Source: Phymatolithon calcareum
Taxonomy: Eukaryota; Rhodophyta; Florideophyceae; Hapalidiales
DNA length: 64,000 bases
Assembly (NCBI GenBank): GCA_977006965.1
Contig: OZ345363.1
Location: forward strand, 1,426,001 to 1,490,000
Direction of reading: 5' to 3'
Under the pieces are notes generated by a model that ran no database searches, was not told the DNA's origin, and worked only from the letters and a program-made list of their open reading frames with translations. A program made the position numbers and the translations under genes. This document shows, in pieces, positions 21,060 through 32,339 of this stretch. Positions within the stretch are counted from its first letter, which is position 1, and each line of letters starts with the position of its first letter.

Positions 21060-22217
21060 TCACCTTGAAACTTCCATTGCAACTGCGCCCATTGCGTTAT
21101 CGATATTCGGGTGGATGAATTTGAAACCCTCGCTGAGCCAATGTGTGGGGAGCACGCGCTGTCCCTTCAGAACGACATCTGCGCCCTGTCCGAATGCGAA
21201 CCGGAGCACAAATCCCGGAACAGGGAACAGATTCGGTCTTTTCAGAGCGCGGGCCAGTGCCGCTGATAGCTCTCTCATAGTAACGGCGTTCGGCGAAGTG
21301 GCATTGTACACCCCGGAGACGGTATCAGATTCTCCAGCGGCTATAAACATCGCAACGAGATCATCAATATGAATCCAACTGAGCCACTGTGACCCGCTCC
21401 CAACTGGTCCACCCAAGCCCAGCTGGAAAGCGGGCAGCATTCGCGCGAGTGCACCTCCACCCACACCCATCACTACACCGATTCGCGTGATGACCAGGCG
21501 CGTTCCCGGCAGATCGGCCAGCGGTGCTGCCGCATTCTCCCATTGTTTGCACACATCGGCCAGGAAATCATCACCCCCTACAGCAGCGCCTTCGTCAAAA
21601 GTTGTCGAATCACTCGTCCCATAGTAACCGATAGCGGAAGCACTGACAACACAGCGCGGCCGCGCGCTCTCTGGCAATGCGGTAATGGTCCGCACGAGAG
21701 TAGATGTTGGATGCACACGTGAATTGATGATGAGCTGTTTCCCGGCCGTGTCCCAACGCGATACGACTGGCGTACCGCAGAGATTCACAACGAGGTCCGC
21801 ACCGCTCAAAGCTTTCTCCAATCCCGCACCACCGCCGGCGGTTGGGCCAGGCGACCAGGTTTGTACGGTAACTTCTGACGGGAGATTTGCAGCAGAGCTC
21901 GCGGAGCGGGTCAGGACTGTCACAGCGACGCCGTCTGCAACCAGCTTGCGAACTAAACGTGAGCCAATGAAACCTGTCCCGCCTGCTACAACAACCTTTC
22001 CTAAGCTCATTGTCACCGGGCCAATGGGAGAGAGGGGGATTTTGCGAGAAGAGGGACACGGGACCGTCGATTCCGGCACAAAAGAAGAATGGCGCAGACT
22101 GGACCGTCCAGCGAGAGTATCCACGCGGCTGCGCTTCCGCGGAGCATGAAAAGAAGGTTGCGATGCGAGTGGGACAACACGAAACGCAGGCGGCAAGCCG
22201 AACGCGAAGGTTTCCAT
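21060..22217 (-). CDS. TIGR01777-family NAD(P)-dependent epimerase (SDR39U1/YfcH; plant GC1/SulA type)
   Basis: A 385-codon frame from the ATG at 22217; an 11-codon longer frame would begin at a GTG, which is unlikely in a eukaryote. Residues 1-70 are basic and Ser/Pro-rich, fitting a plastid transit peptide. The enzyme begins at MSLGKVVVAGGTGFIGSRLV (dinucleotide-binding glycines 79-85). SASAIGYYG (192-200) is the family's active-site region, and WLSWIHIDDL and GVYNATSPNAVTMREL are typical. The C-terminal DUF1731-type end carries LKGQRVLPTHWLSEGFKFIHP. In Arabidopsis the family member GC1 sits at the chloroplast inner envelope and affects division. In mammals it is SDR39U1, of unknown substrate. 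Plastid localisation here is inferred from the extension. Confidence 0.92.
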   Translation of the reverse strand: METFAFGLPPAFRVVPLASQPSFHAPRKRSRVDTLAGRSSLRHSSFVPESTVPCPSSRKIPLSPIGPVTMSLGKVVVAGGTGFIGSRLVRKLVADGVAVTVLTRSASSAANLPSEVTVQTWSPGPTAGGGAGLEKALSGADLVVNLCGTPVVSRWDTAGKQLIINSRVHPTSTLVRTITALPESARPRCVVSASAIGYYGTSDSTTFDEGAAVGGDDFLADVCKQWENAAAPLADLPGTRLVITRIGVVMGVGGGALARMLPAFQLGLGGPVGSGSQWLSWIHIDDLVAMFIAAGESDTVSGVYNATSPNAVTMRELSAALARALKRPNLFPVPGFVLRFAFGQGADVVLKGQRVLPTHWLSEGFKFIHPNIDNAMGAVAMEVSR

Positions 22218-24061
22218 CTTGTACAGGGACGATGGTAGGAGCTTGTGCACTTCAGCTTGTGCAGTTCAACATGGCCCAGTAGGGAATGCTCGATCTTATC
22301 TGCATCTCAGCGGGGGATTCTTACAGTACTGTATTGATCTCAGCCATTTCGCCGTTGCCGATATTTTCGAGTATGATTGCATCGGGAGTTGGAAGTCAAC
22401 ATGAAGCTGCGAAGCGTGGGAGGCGCGTGTTGTTGGCTTCCGAAAGGACAACAATAACAATAGGCTCCCAATCCGTTTCTAATTCGGATACCTAAGCTTG
22501 CACTACGGCTTGTGAATTTTGCCATGCCAAATTCGAAAGATTCAACTTCGGCTTGTTTCGGTTATGGCCTCGGCTGAGGGCTCTTCCCATTGCACAATGC
22601 ACTGCCTCGTCTCATCAATGTGGATCGCACGTATTCTCTGTCCCGAAGCGCATGCAAGCACTGCTCCGTACGCTGAACGAAATATGTACTGATACATTAA
22701 GCTGCACTACAACAAGATATGGCTGAAGCAAACTGTGCTATAGGAATGTCGCAAGCAATGGATCAAAATCGTACTCAGTGGTGATGCGGATCACAGGGCA
22801 TCGCAATAGAATCCTCGCGTACTTGTTTTGCGGGACATTCTTTGTGATTTGAGGACACTCCTTTTCTAACTTCTCAAGTTCCACGATGGCGCACTCTTGC
22901 CATCTACATCGAAAAGACACCTTTTTGTTCTCATATTGCCGCTGCGTAGAATTTTAAATATTTTCAAGTGCAAAGGGAATTAGGAGTTCAACAGTGAGGG
23001 TTGCAAATTTATTTTTCCGACCCCCAACGAACCCAATTCAGTACACGGGGAAATTGGCTCATGCTTTAAAACCCTGTACAGCAAAGAAGGGCTTTGGGAA
23101 AGCCCCAAGACGCATATTTATTATAAAAGCTCGCAAGGCTTTGTCTTGAAGTAACAAGGGCGTTTTTCTAAAGATTCTCTAAGCTAACGCATTCTGGTGA
23201 TTTAAAGCATCCTAGATTCGTATTTCCCCACCAACAAGGACCCGTGCGAGTCTCTTGCGCTCGTCATCAATTTTAGGAGCCAATTTAGATTCCCATAAAC
23301 ATCCAGCTGGATCACAGAGTGGCACTCGGCTAAATGCCAGCCTGACGTACCTCAGACAGGTCGTCCTTCTCTTTTATAAAGGATCCCTTGCGCTCTGCTC
23401 GATTCTTCAGTAGACTTGTTCTTCCTTTTTCCATACCTCAACCACGGCTTCTTGTCTCCTCTTCTTAGACACGGCTTCGTCCTCCGCTTTTCGACGGCTG
23501 TGTGCAAGTCGCCATACAGCACCTCCAAAACTACAAGCCGTGTAATTGCAATCCCTGCATTGCTGCAACAGAGATGCTCCTACGAGCTCGGAATTCGTCT
23601 AAAAATATCAAAATTTTAAGGTCTATTGCAAGCTGTATTAGCGTCCAATAGGACCCTTCCAATTTATAGTAAATTTCAATGGGGTGCCCCGGCAGGCTTC
23701 ACGCGAGGGTTCGGAACAGCGTAAGCTCTGTAAACAGCTTTCCTGGGCCTGAAATGAGGGTTCTCGGAAGAACCCTTAGAAATCAACGACAGATCAGCCA
23801 CCTTGTTTTACCAGAATTTGTTCAAAAATATTTTAAAATTGTAAGTTGTACTTCTGTTGTTGTACAGTTTCGTCAACTTTCACCGCGTCGAATATTGCAT
23901 TTAAGTGCTAAGCGCTCTCACTAGTGGGGTCGGACTGGACCGCATAATCCGTAGTTTTACTAAGATATTTTGGATATCAGGAAGAAATTTTCGAGAAATT
24001 TAGGAAAACGGACGCGGATTGGATTTATTCTTGCTTGTTTTTTTAAAATGAAAGCGGGATC
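22218..24061. other. Gene-free boundary between the gene region and the retrotransposon heap
   Basis: No supported gene. A TATAAA-like word in a pyrimidine-rich context lies near 23375, but no frame follows. The region ends exactly where the LTR at 24062 starts. Confidence 0.5.
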
Positions 24062-24463
24062 TGTTAAAATCCCTCAAAAGGCTTGCGTCCAAGAAGATGT
24101 GATGCCATGCGAACATGCACCTGACGGTACAGAGTTATGATCCACTTTTCCCAAACGCTATCCTGCCTGTACAAACAAACTCGAAACTTCTTCGCTACGA
24201 CGGTGGTATTTAGCTTAGCCTACACTAGTCAACTCTTACTCCAGATCAGAGCCATCATCATCATTTACCACACCGTTATTTCACAATAAACAAGGCCGTT
24301 CATGTCTTTTTCCCCCCAGTTTCATCCGGATCTCTTAGGAGTGACCAGAGATATCACCGCGACAAGTTCCGCGGGTTCCTCGAGGCGCATTCCAGCTGTT
24401 GTTCATTTCTTCGCTCTGGTGTACCCCCAGCGCAACCGTTCATCATCTCAGTCAATTTCATCA
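24062..24463 (+). repeat. 5' LTR of an F-family fragment (plus strand)
   Basis: A 402-bp LTR beginning TGTTAAAAT and ending TTTCATCA, homologous to the 431-bp LTRs of the F element at 54730-60617 (reverse strand), with small deletions. The following CTTGCAAGTCAAC is shared with F just inside its 5' LTR. Confidence 0.9.
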
Positions 24464-24534
24464 CTTGCAAGTCAACGAATTGTCACCGTACTCTATACCA
24501 ACAAGACAAGGTCTCGTTTCGTTGATCAAGTACC

Positions 24535-25517
24535 ATGGCAGCGTCAGCATCAGCTCGCGATCACCGGAAGCAGGTTTTTGACGGTTCGAAAAAGAAGATC
24601 GATGACCTCGACAAGTCCAACGCTATTGTCAGCGGTTTTTTCGGTGCATTTGCAGATATGATCGAAATTCAAACAGATGATACAAAAGCCCATTGCAAAG
24701 AAATCGCGCCTGAGATCCTGATCTCCGAACCTATCGTCATGAACCCCAAGTGCTATTTTCTCATCAGGGATATATTGCGTTTCCTCGGTTTCGATGTAGA
24801 CTCTGGTTCCGGAAAAGTTGCTATTTTATGCATAGCGAAAAGAGTGTAAGCCGACGCCCTTGATTTCTTGACTGATGCCACCGCCTTATACAAGGAAGCC
24901 AAGGAGAAGGCAAAACAGCGCCCACGCAGCAAATAACCTTCCATTCGATCTAGAGCGCACAGTCCTGAACCAGAAACATCTAGAGCAATCAAAGCCCCCA
25001 CAGACCCGTCCAACATAATCACTGAAAACCATGAAATGAAGTCGAGGATGGAATAGATCGGCAAGAGTTCTCCCGCCTTCGCCCGTCTCACAATGGCCAA
25101 ATCGAAAACTCTACCGTTGCTGACATTCCAATCAAGTCAATCAATACCGGATCTCTAGCTCGAAACTGTCAAGCAGCCCGCACATTCCAGTCAGATGATG
25201 ACCATTTTTCGGGATCTATTCGAGGAAAGCAAACTTTGCCTCGCGTTCGGCGCGCATGTGTATCCGCTATATCTGAGCAGGAGATACCGCGCTTGGAAGC
25301 GGTTGATCTCATGGATCATCGCCTTTGTGGAATTGCAAAAGACTTTTACTATGAGAATATCAAAGGAAAAGATACCTCTACGGGAATATGTTTCAATATT
25401 ATGCAAACACACTTCAGCTCCAGGCATTATCAAAATCAAGCGCAAACATACCTTGACAAATTGACTATCGGCAGCATTATGACCGAGATCAACTGCTCAC
25501 CAACCAAGTCACTCATC
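24535..25517 (+). pseudogene. F-family gag fragment, interrupted and truncated
   Basis: ATG at 24535 opens a frame matching the start of the F gag (MAASASA.DHRKQVFDG...), with a stop at 24847. Homology then continues in shifted frames to about 25517 (MTEINCSPTKS), where a family-B LTR interrupts it. Zinc knuckle, protease and pol are missing. It is an older relative of the F copy at 54730. Confidence 0.88.
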
Positions 25518-25983
25518 TGTTGGAAATATGACTACTTGAAGCTCTTGCCGCAGTACACATTATCCTAAGTCATCAGTCTCTAACCATTTGTCATATATTA
25601 TGATAGGATCAATCCATGTTTTTTCATCTTTACTGACAATGTTGCAGTTCAACCAATTTCTTGATTGCTATTGTCATTGTCAGTAATTAAATCATTTTGT
25701 TGATTGTAGTTAACACTGTTGGTTGATCAATCATTTTGTTGATTGAATCAATCACAGTCTACAATTCAATCTTGTAGTTGATTGATTCAATCACACTTAG
25801 TAGTGCAATCAGCATCAGAAGTCCTATCATTACTCAATCTGAGACCTATATAAGATACGGATCTGATGCTCCGACTCAATAAACCAAGGAACATCTCACA
25901 ACCAACCCAACCATCTCAACCATCTCAACCATCTCAACCACCTCAACCATCTCAACCATCAACTTCCAAACCTTCATCCAACA
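25518..25983 (+). repeat. Family-B Copia LTR
   Basis: A 466-bp LTR, TGTTGGAAAT...ATCCAACA. It holds many repeats of the motif TTGATTGA/TCAATCA, a TATATAAG box near 25850 and a 10-base minisatellite (catctcaacc) at about 25912-25960. The long LTR of the miniature element at 44852-45292 is its relative. It interrupts the F gag fragment. The other end of this B element was not found. Confidence 0.85.
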
Positions 25984-25997
25984 GGTTATAGGCCCAG
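25984..25997 (+). promoter_or_regulatory. Primer-binding site, initiator tRNA-Met anticodon arm (family B)
   Basis: GGTTATAGGCCCAG directly follows the LTR and is one mismatch from the complement of the eukaryotic initiator tRNA-Met anticodon arm. About 135 bases of unrecognised internal sequence follow before the family-C LTR. Confidence 0.8.
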
Positions 25998-26133
25998 ATA
26001 ACGCGTAATCAAACAGCGCTATCACCATACCGACGGTTCCTCATTCGCCCTCGGCAATTTATGAAAAGGTTTAAAGCCCTGTGGTATCTGCGTCAACTCT
26101 CGGCCACCCTAAAGCGACTCTGCACAGAGTATA

Positions 26134-26577
26134 TGTTAGAAGATAAGAAGGTTGGGTTGAGACGATGGTGGATGGTTCCTTGGTTTATTCCGAAGCCGGT
26201 GAAGTTGGTGGGATTATATAGTCGTCACCACACTACTCTAGAAATCTCCTGACTTAGGTTTCTACTATGCCAACGTAAGCAATGAGGAATCCTCAATCAC
26301 GTGCACAATACTTACACGTGGTCAAACAATATACTACTATATCTATCATAATGGGTATATGCCAATGTATGTGTACACGTGTACATATCAAAAGTATTGT
26401 AGCGGTCCTTGCTTAAGACACTGTGCACTGAGTGTGCACTATATGTGTCTACTGAGGGCTATAAATATCCCATTTTCGCCACGTGTCCTAAAAAGCTTGT
26501 TCACGGCGCATTTTTCGAATGTCCGCTAATTGAGAACAGACGTTTTGGAATTTTGGTCGAAGATACCACTTTCAGCA
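26134..26577 (-). repeat. Family-C 3' LTR
   Basis: On the minus strand it reads TGCTGAAAGTGG...CTTCTAACA. A purine tract CGACGGGGAG (26578-26587 on the plus strand as its complement) abuts it, as expected for the 3' LTR of a minus-strand element. It carries a TATAAATA box and CACGTG words. It lies inside the family-B element. Confidence 0.8.
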
Positions 26578-26587
26578 CTCCCCGTCG

Positions 26588-26867
26588 ATTGAAGGGACTA
26601 GATATGCCGAGTGCGAACGCCCATAGCTTGAACGTGTATCTGGAATAACACACGGTCTAACGGTTTTGTAAGTGCGTCAGCAATCATGTCTTGAGTAGGG
26701 CAGTAGACAAACTTAACTTTTCCTTTCGCAACAACGTCGCGCACGTAGTGATATTGAATGTCCACATGCTTGTTGCGCTGCGTGACTTCTTGGTTCTTTC
26801 CAGAATCGATGGACCCTTGATTATCGGCGAGCACACGAATCGGTAAAGGCTTGTCCAGTCCTTGGAT
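26588..26867 (-). pseudogene. Family-C Copia RNase H end
   Basis: The frame reads TQRNKHVDIQYHYVRDVV...DMIADALTKPLDR, the characteristic C-terminus of Copia RNase H. It joins in frame, across the inserted A1 element and one copy of its target duplication, to the pol at 32789-34317. Confidence 0.88.
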
Positions 26868-26872
26868 GTCTC

Positions 26873-27316
26873 TGTTGGAAGTTCGATTGCTTGGAGCTCT
26901 AGTCGCAAACACACTTCAATATCAAGGTATGATCTCGGTACACGTGTACACGTGTCAAGTCGAAAGTCAAAGTGTCTCAGAACTTTGAATCAAGAAGATT
27001 GGCAGTGACACGTGTCAAAGTATGATAAGAGTATGATAATTATACTCCCCTCACTCAGTAGATAATCTTTGATTTTTTCATGTTACACGTGTCATATGAT
27101 ATTATGACAAATTTGTTTAGGGTTAGAGTGTCTCCGTCGTCAATTAGGGTTTTTGATCAAGTTGATTGAGTTTTCAGGTCTATATATGCTCGACCTGGGA
27201 TCCGCCAAGTGAATAAACCAAGGAACTCATTCTCACCTATCTCAGCTTCTACTCAACCATTTCACATCAACCAAACTTTTTCTTTCTCCTCATCACTTGC
27301 CTAACCTTCTCCAACA
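26873..27316 (+). repeat. A1 5' LTR
   Basis: 444 bp, TGTTGGAAGTTCG...TCTCCAACA. U3 holds ACACGTGTACACGTGT and two further ACACGTGT words, a GATAAGAGTATGATAA block, a TTTAGGGTTAG telomere-like box and TATATATG near 27182. The partner LTR at 32340 differs at few positions. Confidence 0.95.
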
Positions 27317-27330
27317 AGTTATGGGCCCAG
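27317..27330 (+). promoter_or_regulatory. A1 primer-binding site (initiator tRNA-Met anticodon arm)
   Basis: AGTTATGGGCCCAG immediately after the LTR. Other A copies read GGTTATGGGCCCAG. This is complementary to the anticodon arm CTGGGCCCATAACC of initiator tRNA-Met rather than to a tRNA 3' end. Confidence 0.9.
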
Positions 27331-27808
27331 TCAACGCACCTCAACCACCGCGTTTCATCATCATCGTCATCATCTCCGGGGTTCTCCTTCGCCCCCGATC
27401 TGTCTCTGTCTGATCTTTCTGTTTGCGCATCTTTGTCAAGAATCGTTGATTATTGCTCGGCCGGCTTCAGGGGTTCATTAAGCGTCTTGCAGCGCGCGTT
27501 GCCGGCTGCAGGTTCAGGTGTACCAAAACACCACAAGGGTTTTTCATGTTGCGTATCCTTGTTAAAAATCTTTGATTCTTACTAGGCCCGTTTCAGGATA
27601 CCACAAAACGTCTTGCAGTGCGTGTTGCCGACTTCAGGCCACAAGAGGTATACGGCCATTGAGCCATCCCCCGATCAAGGTCCGGGTCACATTGACTCGA
27701 AGGGATTTCTTATACGGGACAGATTGCCTCGATAGTTAACTTCGGTTGACTCGCAGTGGACTCCCCGAACGGATTTTCGACAAGAATATAAGACCCACAA
27801 TCCCCAAA
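27331..27808 (+). other. A1 5' leader with a diverged tandem duplication
   Basis: About 480 untranslated bases. Two related units of about 120 bases (approximately 27423-27545 and 27546-27655) share words such as GCGTCTTGCAG.GCG.GTTGCCG and CAGGTGTACCAAAAC. The same two-unit arrangement occurs in the leaders of A2, A4 and A5, and in variant form in A6. It may be the packaging or dimerisation region. Confidence 0.75.
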
Positions 27809-29304
27809 ATGGACAACTCGCAAGGAACACTGAAGGTCGAGAAACTCAATGAGACCAATTTCCATGCTTGGAAACAGAAATTTCAGCTAGTACTATCATT
27901 CCGCGAACTTGATGAAGACATTGAGGACGATCCACCAGCACGGGACTCGGACGATTTCACTCTCTGGCGTCGAAGTGAAAACAAGGCAAAGGCTATTATC
28001 GGACTTTCTCTCTCGGATGAACATCTCGAGCATGTGCAAGATGTGAATACGGCCAAGGAAATGTGGCAGTCGATTCTCAATATCTTTGAACGACATACAC
28101 TACTGAACAAACTGGCCGCTCGCCGCAAGTTCTATACCGCCACAATGCTCGAGGACGAGAAAATACTTTCTTATACGAACCGCATTCGCCAGCTCGCATC
28201 CACCCTCAAGTCAATGGGAGTTGATATCGACGACAAAGAAATGACGATGGCTGTGCTTAACGGACTCCCAGAACGGTACGATAGCTTAATCAGTGCACTC
28301 GATGCTCTTGGCAACGAGGATGAGTCATTCTCGCTCGCGTTTGTGAAGAGCAGACTTTTGCAAGAGGAGCAGCGTATGTCTATGAGAGTCGAAGCAACCG
28401 TGAAAGCTGAGACTGCGGCACTGTTCACAGCCAGACGCGATGGAGAACGCATTCGTGATCACTGCGACCATTGTCATCGATCCGGACATAAGAGCGTTAA
28501 GTGTTGGACCAAATTCCCTCACCTTGCTCCGGAAGGATACAAACGTCGGAATGAAAAGCAAACAAAACCATCTGCATTTGTGACTGATGAGTCGGAACCT
28601 GTTCGAGTCATGTCTGATTCCGACTTTGTATGCTTGATGGCCAAGGTGCGCAATTCCGACATTTCCGAGAAGTCCAAGTCCTGGATCCTTGACTCTGGAA
28701 GCACATCCCACATGACGTTTGACCGCTCACTCTTCTGCACGTACACCGAACTGTCGTCTACTGTTGAAATGGGAACGAAAGCTAAGGCCACAATCGCTGG
28801 AAAGGGCGATGCCATTATTACGATCAATGTGAATGGGAAGCTGTCGAAATGCAAACTCAGGGATGTTATGCACATACCGGACTTTGGATACTCTTTACTA
28901 TCGGTATCCAAATTGGATGAGTATGGATATGGGATTACGTTCAAGAACAGTCGCTGCTATGTTAAAGCTCATGATGACACGGTTGCTACAGGAACACTTC
29001 GCAAGAGTCTCTACTCACTCGATCTTGCAGATGGCAATAAAGTTACCGAAGTTTCTTGTCTTGCTAGCCTCCAGCTTTGGCATGAACGTCTCGTTCATGT
29101 CCATCCCTCTGGTATCTCTGATATGGTACGTCATGGGGTGGTCAAAGGTGTGAACCTCGCTCCCAATCCAATCTCAGAACATCCATGCAAGGGCTGTCTC
29201 GCCGGCAAAGGTCATGGCGCTCCTATCCCAAAGTCTAGTACTACTCGTTCTGAAGCTGTCCTCAACCTCGTACATTCCGACGTCTTAGGTCCTATCGACA
29301 TTCC
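27809..29304 (+). CDS. A1 gag-pol, first part (Gag, zinc knuckle, protease, pre-integrase, start of integrase)
   Basis: The start is the ATG at 27809 (MDNSQGTLKV); the frame is open further upstream only from a TTG. The Gag body is the UBN2-like domain (WKQKFQLVLSFREL). The CCHC knuckle is CDHCHRSGHKSVKC (about 28465-28506). The aspartic protease motif is ILDSGSTSHMTFD (about 28684). The GAG-pre-integrase HHCC zinc site runs over LWHERLVHVHPSG...CKGCLAGKGH. Integrase begins at VHSDVLGPIDI with its first catalytic Asp. The frame is then cut by a solo LTR at 29305 and reads a few dozen codons into it. It would encode capsid and maturation protease; the downstream enzymes need the second part. 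Confidence 0.93.
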
Positions 29305-29735
29305 TGTTGGAGAAGGTTCGGCTATTGATGAGGAGAAAGAAAAAGTTTGGTTGAAGGAAAATGGTTGAGTAGAAGCTGAGATAGGTGAGAATGAGTTCCT
29401 TGGTTTATTCAGTTGGCGGACCTCAGGTCAAGACTATATAGACCTGAGAACTCAATCAACTTGATCAAAAAACCTAATTGACGACGGAGACACTCTAACC
29501 CTAAACAAATTTGTTATAATATCATATGACACGTGTAACACGAAAAAAAATGAAGAATCATCTACTGAAGGGGGGGAGTATGATTATCATACTCTTATCA
29601 TACTTGACACGTGTCACTGCCAATCTTCTTGATTCAAAGTTCTGAGACACTTTGACTTTCGACTTGATACGTGTATCATACCTTGATATTGAAGTGTGTT
29701 TGCGACTGGAGCTCCAAGCAATCACACTTCCAACA
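29305..29735 (-). repeat. Solo family-A LTR in A1 gag-pol
   Basis: A 431-bp LTR in reverse orientation, flanked by attcc (29300-29304) and atttc (29736-29740), a target duplication with one change. The phase on both sides shows that the host frame was continuous before insertion. It is left by LTR-LTR recombination of a former full element. Confidence 0.94.
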
Positions 29736-29740
29736 ATTTC

Positions 29741-32318
29741 ATCACTTGGAGGCTCTCGATACTTCATCACATTCATCGATGATCACTCCAAGTGGACCAC
29801 GGTATACACCATGCGACGGAAAGCGGAGAGCTTTGAGTGTTTTCGAAAGTTCCACAAGTATGCTGAAACCCATACTGGGAGAAAGCTTAAGCATTTGAAC
29901 TTTCAGGACTTCTCGACTGCACCAAAGCTCAAGGCTATTAGGACCGATAACGGAGGTGAGTATCTTTCCAACGAGTTCAAGGCATATTTGGCACAACACG
30001 GTATACATCACCAACTCACAGTAGCATATACTCCACAACAGAATGGGGTGGCTGAGCGCATGAACCGCACACTTCTCAACTTGGTGCGCTCGATGCTTCA
30101 TCACAGAGGCTTCGAGAAGAAGTTCTGGGCTGAAGCACTTGCTACTGCTGTGTATGTTCGCAATCGAGTTACGTCACGAGGACTTCCTTCGAGCACGACC
30201 CCCCATCACATATGGATGGGTGCCGCTCCAGACTTGGGACACTTACGTGTATTTGGCATAAAGTGTTGGTACGTGATTCCGAAAAAGAAGGTTAAGAAAC
30301 TCGACTCTCGAACTCTTGAAGCCATTATGCTGGGATATGCGACTTCGTCCAAAGGATATAAGCTGTGGGATCAAAGCTCCAAGAAGGTGATTGTGTCAAG
30401 GGATGTGACGTTCGACGAATCGGATTGCGGATTAGGTGAGGCTGAAACGGATGTATCCACTGACATTCCAGACGACGGAGTCGTCCAAGCATGCGAGGAT
30501 ACGGTTGAAGCTAAGGACACTTCGGAGGAAAACAACAAGAACCTCGACGTGACTAACGAAGCAGGGCAGCAGGCGCACGATGCAGAACAACCAACAGCAC
30601 AACCGGCATCTGAAGTAACTACACCGATGATCGCCAAACCCATTCTGCGCAGGTCAGCTCGGGTCTCAAAACCACCCACTGACTTCTGGAGAGCTCCCCC
30701 GCACACTGCAATGCTTGCCTTCGAATCTGTCAATCTCGCATCGGAATCCGCTTTGTCTTCTCATCAAATACCTCAGACCTTTAAGGAAGCGACTTCAAAT
30801 GAGAATGTCGACTTCTGGTCTCCAGCCATCGAGAAAGAACATTCGTCACTCGTCCATAACAATACCTGGAAACTGGTTCCGCGCAACTCCGACATGAACG
30901 TGCTACCGTGCAAGTATGTCTTCAAGGTCAAGGATACAGGCCCAAAAGTCCGAATTGTGGCAAAAGGGTTCCGACAGGTGCATGGGGTGGACTACGGTGA
31001 AACGTATGCCCCAGTCGTGAAATTCACCTCGATTCGTATCCTACTTGCAACGGTTGCTGTCCATGATCTGGAACTGCACCAAATGGATGTTGTGACAGCG
31101 TTCCTGCATGGTGACCTTGACGAAGACACCTACATGGAAGTTCCTGCCGGATTTCGAGATCCCAAGCGTCCCAACCTTGTTTGCAAGCTCTTGAAGGCAC
31201 TATACGGTCTGAAGCAAGCTCCGCGGCAATGGCATGCCAAGATCGACAAGTTCCTCATCGACGAGCTCGGCTTCTCAAGCAGTCCCAACGATCCTTGTCT
31301 GTACGTCCGGCACAAGTCAAACAGCATCATGATCATCGCCCTGTATGTGGATGACTTACTGATTGCTGGAAACGACACCTCCGCCATTTCGTGGATCAAG
31401 GGGGAGCTGAAGAAGCGGTTCGAGATGAAGGACGTTGATGAAGCAAGTGTATGCCTTGGGCTTGAGATTCGCCGGGACCGTACTCTTCGGATCCTTCATC
31501 TTTCGCAGTCTGTCTACGCTCAGTCGGTCTTGGAACGCTTCGGCATGGAGAACTCGAAACCGGCACCTACCCCAATGGAGTCAAGCAACAAGAACACCGC
31601 AATCGAGAAAGTGGATATCACCGAGTCTCTTGGAGACGAAGTTCCGTATCGTCCAGCTATCGGAAGCCTGATGTACTTTATGGTCGGCACTCGCCCAGAC
31701 ATCTCGGACTCGGTCGGCAAGCTTTCTTCGTTTTGCGAGAAACCCTTAAAGCGTCACTGGATGGGTGTTAAGCGCGTTCTTCGGTACATTGCAGGTACTC
31801 GAGACTATGGGATTCTGTTCGGTGCAAGTGGGAGCTTGGTGCCAATCGGGTACACAGACGCGTATTGGGCAGGATGTCGTGAGACAAGGCGATTAACAAG
31901 TGGGTATGTGTTCCTTCTTGCACGGGGAGCCATAAGCTGGCGTTCGAAGAAACAAACTATCGTCGCCACGTCAACATGTGAAGCCGAGTACATCGCTTCC
32001 TGTGCCGCCGCCAAGGAAGCTGTTTGGCTGTCAAGACTTATCGCAGATATCCAAGGTCTCCAGAAGCCCACTCTCATGACTTTGTATACCGACAGTCAGA
32101 GTACAATCGCAACCGGGAGGAACACTGCCATCACTCAACGCAACAAGCATATTGACATCCAATATCACTACGTTCGTGATGTTGTTGCAACAGGAAAGAT
32201 CTCGATTAAGTACTGCAATACTGAGTCCATGGTTGCTGATGCACTAACCAAGGCACTGGATCGAATCAAGACAGTCAAGTTCGCCCAAGATATGGAAGTA
32301 TGCAAGCAAATGGCGTAG
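29741..32318 (+). CDS. A1 pol, second part (integrase, reverse transcriptase, RNase H)
   Basis: The reading frame continues from the first part; it is open from within the LTR (29652), so there is no native start. Integrase: FITFIDDHSKWT, IRTDNGGEY (second Asp) and AYTPQQNGVAERMNRT (catalytic Glu). A 150-residue acidic linker leads to RRSARVSKPPTDFW. Reverse transcriptase: KEHSSLVHNNTWKLV, LHQMDVVTAFLHGDL, ALYGLKQAPRQWH and the catalytic box LYVDDLLIAG (about 31345). RNase H: GYTDAYWAG, STCEAEYIASCAAAKEAVWL, YTDSQSTIA and VADALTKALDR. It ends 12 bases before the polypurine tract. No stop or frameshift is seen, so only the solo LTR breaks this copy. Confidence 0.93.
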
Positions 32319-32330
32319 TGTCCCTCGATC

Positions 32331-32339
32331 AAGGGGGAG
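32331..32339 (+). other. A1 polypurine tract
   Basis: AAGGGGGAG directly precedes the 3' LTR, the primer for plus-strand DNA synthesis. The same tract is found in A2, A4 and D. Confidence 0.92.

Noticed and set aside
20746-21372. 208-codon frame
   Set aside because: Its right half is antisense of the epimerase; the left half has no support.
22218-22250. Longer epimerase start
   Set aside because: Starts at GTG; ATG at 22217 gives a good transit-peptide-like N-terminus.
23360-23620. Promoter or LTR near TATAAA 23375
   Set aside because: No partner repeat, no TG...CA ends and no gene downstream.
25912-25960. CRISPR-like repeat array
   Set aside because: Contiguous 10-base minisatellite without spacers, inside an LTR of a eukaryotic element.
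27746-27808. Gag start 21 codons further upstream
   Set aside because: It would begin at TTG; the ATG at 27809 is present in nearly all copies and has a better context.
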